The notes beneath the pieces were generated by a model. The model ran no database searches, was not told the origin of the DNA, and saw only the letters and a program-made list of their open reading frames with translations. Shown here in pieces: positions 15,749 to 17,478 of a stretch of 17,478 nucleotides of DNA. Numbering within the stretch: the first letter of the stretch is position 1; each line of letters opens with the position of its first letter. Source of the stretch: JBMYYR01 sp049609625. Lineage in GTDB: Bacteria; Bacteroidota; Bacteroidia; Flavobacteriales; CAJXXR01. The stretch spans positions 1-17,478 of the forward strand of contig JBMYYR010000039.1 in assembly GCA_049609625.1 (NCBI GenBank), in the 5' to 3' direction. Both the position numbers and the translations under genes were made by a program.

Positions 15749-16909
15749 TTAGTGGTTCAACCACGATTTGTAATACGATTTTAACTGAATTTCTCTAGCT
15801 TGTTTGGTGGCTTTCAAAGGTTTGAAGGTGTCTACCATAACCGCAAGTTCTTTGGTTTCTTTTTTTCCGATGCTGCGTTCATAGGCTCCTGGGTGTGGGC
15901 CGTGTGGCAAGCCAGCCGGATGAATGGTTATTTGTCCTTTTTCGATGTCATTTCTGCTCATAAAATCGCCATCAACATAATAGAGGACTTCATCAGAATC
16001 TATATTGCTGTGGTTATAAGGCGCAGGAATCGAATCGGGGTGATAATCATACAAACGAGGAACAAAAGAACAGATCACAAAGGCATCTGTTTCAAAGGTT
16101 TGATGAATAGGCGGTGGCAAGTGAATGCGCCCTGTTATCGGCTCAAAATCGTGAATCGAAAAGGCGTAAGGGAAATTGTAACCATCCCAACCGACCACAT
16201 CAAAAGGATGATGGGCGTAGGTATAGTTATATAAATAACCCTCTTTTTTGATTTTTATGAGAAACTCGCCTTCTTCATCGTGTGTTTCTAGTTCGGATGG
16301 ACTTCTGAAGTCTCTTTCGCAAAAGGGCGAATGCTCCAAATGTTGCCCAAACCAATTGCGATAGCGTTTTGGTGTATACACTGGTCGGTAACTTTCAACA
16401 ATAAATAAGCGGTTGTCTTCGTCATCAAATTTCATTTGATAAATAATCCCGCGAGGAACAACTAAATAATCACCATAAGAAAAGGGGATGTTACCTAATT
16501 GCGTCCGCAAAACTCCTGTGCCTTTATGAATAAAAATAACTTCATCGGCGTCGGCGTTTTTGAAAAAATAGTCTGTTGTTGAGTCTTTAGGCGCCGACAA
16601 TTCAATGGTACAATCTGTGTTGGTCAAAATGGGGGTTCGGCTTTCGAGATAATCTGATGTTGGCTCTACGGCAAAGCCTTTGTAGCTTTTCATCATCAAA
16701 TCATCATCCTCGGCAAGTTGAGGCCTCACATCTGTTCTGCCCTGATAGGCTTTTACGATCGTCGGCGGATGAATGTGATACATTAAGGTCGACATGCCAT
16801 CAAAACCAATGGTGCCAAAAAGTTGTTCGTGATAAAGCGTTCCCTTGTCGTCTCGGAACTGACAATGGCGTTTGCGGGGTAGTTTTCCTAGTTTGGAATA
16901 AAAAGGCAT
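15749..16909 (-). CDS. hmgA: Homogentisate 1,2-dioxygenase
   Basis: Fe(II) ring-cleaving enzyme that converts homogentisate to maleylacetoacetate, the step after hppD. The 386 residues form a cupin-type protein. The metal-site segment is clear: PYNHSNIDSDEVLYYVDGD followed by HPAGLPHGPHPGA. By comparison with the family, the ligands should be His300, the acidic pair Asp306/Glu307 (one residue binds) and His336. Other family blocks include MYHIHPPT near the start and HHPFDVVGWDGYNFPY in the middle. The protein is shorter than the ~440-residue animal and pseudomonad enzymes, as is usual for the Bacteroidota form. It is first in the hmgA-hppD operon; genes for the isomerase and fumarylacetoacetase are not in the window. 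Confidence 0.96.
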   Translation of the reverse strand: MPFYSKLGKLPRKRHCQFRDDKGTLYHEQLFGTIGFDGMSTLMYHIHPPTIVKAYQGRTDVRPQLAEDDDLMMKSYKGFAVEPTSDYLESRTPILTNTDCTIELSAPKDSTTDYFFKNADADEVIFIHKGTGVLRTQLGNIPFSYGDYLVVPRGIIYQMKFDDEDNRLFIVESYRPVYTPKRYRNWFGQHLEHSPFCERDFRSPSELETHDEEGEFLIKIKKEGYLYNYTYAHHPFDVVGWDGYNFPYAFSIHDFEPITGRIHLPPPIHQTFETDAFVICSFVPRLYDYHPDSIPAPYNHSNIDSDEVLYYVDGDFMSRNDIEKGQITIHPAGLPHGPHPGAYERSIGKKETKELAVMVDTFKPLKATKQAREIQLKSYYKSWLNH

Positions 16910-16943
16910 AGCATCTGCTTTTTAAGATTCTAAAAATATGGCA

Positions 16944-16951
16944 CTAAAGTA
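16944..16951 (-). promoter_or_regulatory. Weak -7-like box for hmgA-hppD (TACTTTAG)
   Basis: Read on the minus strand, TACTTTAG differs from TAnnTTTG at one position and lies 34 bases before the hmgA ATG. A -33 TTG is not seen. This is the best promoter candidate in the short upstream region. Confidence 0.25.
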
Positions 16952-17173
16952 CGTTTTTTTTAGGATGTAATGGCTGATACGTGTTGGTTTTCCGAGCCCA
17001 AGGCACAAATATGGTCAAAATAAGACTAAACTAAAACGCTGGATTGTAATTGTTTAAGTTTGAGGATTTCTATGTATTAGACTGATAGCTATAGCGTTAA
17101 ACAAATTGAGAAAGGCGATGTTGTCTTTAGTGGTTTGTGCAAAATAAAGTAGCCTCTACGCGCCATAATAAAA

Positions 17174-17210
17174 TCCTGCTATGCCGAAAAGCTGCCGCTA
17201 AACAGGGGAT
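17174..17210. repeat. Possible degenerate copy of the palindromic element
   Basis: CCTGCTATGCC at the left and CTAAACAGGGGAT at the right pair through CCTG/CAGG. They echo the ends of the 14396-14457 element (CCCTGCTAGCG and AAGGGATT). The match is short and could be coincidence. Confidence 0.2.
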
Positions 17211-17306
17211 GTATTTAAACGAAAGGCGCAAGGTGTTGTCGGTATACATAGAGAAGAACTCAAGTTTCTAAATAGGTGCCCGCCTGCTTAACAAAGTAGA
17301 CAAAGC

Positions 17307-17355
17307 AAAAAAAACAAAAAAAACTTGTGCATTAACTCAAATCTACCGTAATTTG
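17307..17355 (+). promoter_or_regulatory. Promoter-like block: A-tracts, TTG -33, 20-base spacer, GTAATTTG -7
   Basis: Two A8 tracts (17307-17314 and 17316-17323) lead into TTG at 17325-17327. After 20 bases comes GTAATTTG (17348-17355), one mismatch from TAnnTTTG. Order and spacing fit the Bacteroidota primary promoter. The predicted start is within a few bases of the ATG at 17361. Confidence 0.5.
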
Positions 17356-17360
17356 CAGCT

Positions 17361-17478
17361 ATGTTTCATGCCTCAACCAGACATAAAAGGCGTTTTGCTA
17401 TGGAAAACACACTCGTTTTTGTAGAGCAAAGCCTTGGTAATCTTACAACTAGCTTGCGAGCGGGAAAAGTAATGACTT
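17361..17478 (+). CDS. Possible start of an unidentified gene (3' partial)
   Basis: A frame beginning at ATG 17361 stays open to the window edge (39 codons); an in-frame ATG at 17400 gives MENTLVFVEQSLGNLTTS. The only support is the promoter-like block just upstream and the open frame. The sequence matches no family I know, and its length is too short to exclude chance. Confidence 0.3.
   Translation, partial: MFHASTRHKRRFAMENTLVFVEQSLGNLTTSLRAGKVMT

Larger units (their letters stand above)
16910..17324. other. Gene-free stretch upstream of hmgA
   Basis: Both strands are interrupted by many stops and I find no convincing gene, tRNA or terminator. It contains the presumed hmgA promoter region (about 16930-16990), a possible palindromic element (17174-17210) and two A8 tracts at 17307-17323. 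A perfect TAnnTTTG match at 17055-17062 on the plus strand has no -33 partner or following start codon and may be chance. Short open bits such as KRKAQGVVGIHREELKFLN (plus frame, near 17217-17275) could be decayed coding sequence, but I recognise no family. Confidence 0.5.

Noticed and set aside
15800..16234. 144-residue plus-strand frame inside hmgA.
   Set aside because: It is antisense to a well-conserved enzyme and has no family features.
17093..17292. GTTAAAC (near 17095) and GCTTAAC (near 17286) resemble the core sites of integron attC elements.
   Set aside because: The 7-base motifs are degenerate and frequent in AT-rich DNA. There is no integrase, no paired attC fold and no cassette gene between them.
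1..17478. CRISPR array, toxin-antitoxin pair, restriction or other defence system.
   Set aside because: No regularly spaced direct repeats, no cas-like genes and no complete two-gene defence module were seen; the only candidate is the broken kinase-like remnant.

Overview
The window looks like chromosomal DNA from an AT-rich member of Bacteroidota, most likely class Flavobacteriia. Three things point there. Two large secreted proteins carry C-terminal type IX secretion (T9SS) sorting domains. Several genes are preceded by the Bacteroidota -7 promoter box TAnnTTTG with little or no Shine-Dalgarno sequence. The FtsK, LolA, DUF2520 and KdsC-like proteins have the form usual in flavobacteria. Species cannot be named from the sequence alone.

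Left part (1-4760, + strand): the 3' end of a secreted beta-propeller protein with a T9SS tail, then a three-gene unit (DUF6438 lipoprotein, 672-residue T9SS cargo protein, 78-residue membrane-anchored small protein). The unit starts behind phased A-tracts and a -7 box and ends at a perfect hairpin terminator.

Central part (4814-12088, + strand): sucA-sucB, the E1 and E2 components of 2-oxoglutarate dehydrogenase (TCA cycle), closed by a terminator. Then come ftsK (chromosome segregation) and lolA (lipoprotein carrier), again closed by a terminator.

Right-centre (12091-14572, + strand): a patchwork. It holds a 40-codon remnant resembling the end of a T9SS tail, a small lipoprotein resembling DUF6970, an overlapping pair (Rossmann/DUF2520 protein and KdsC-like HAD phosphatase), and a frameshifted, truncated remnant resembling kinase-like proteins of Bacteroidota mobile elements. 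A palindromic repeat and a hairpin terminator follow.

Right part (14573-16909, - strand): hmgA-hppD, a two-gene tyrosine-degradation operon that takes 4-hydroxyphenylpyruvate through homogentisate to maleylacetoacetate. From 16910 to about 17360 there is no convincing gene. At the end a promoter-like block leads into a short open frame cut by the window edge.

Most of the window is core metabolism and cell-envelope housekeeping. I found no convincing new multi-gene system. The best leads are the small membrane protein in the T9SS unit, the degraded mobile-element kinase remnant, the apparently leaderless DUF2520 start, and the A-tract promoter architecture that appears twice.
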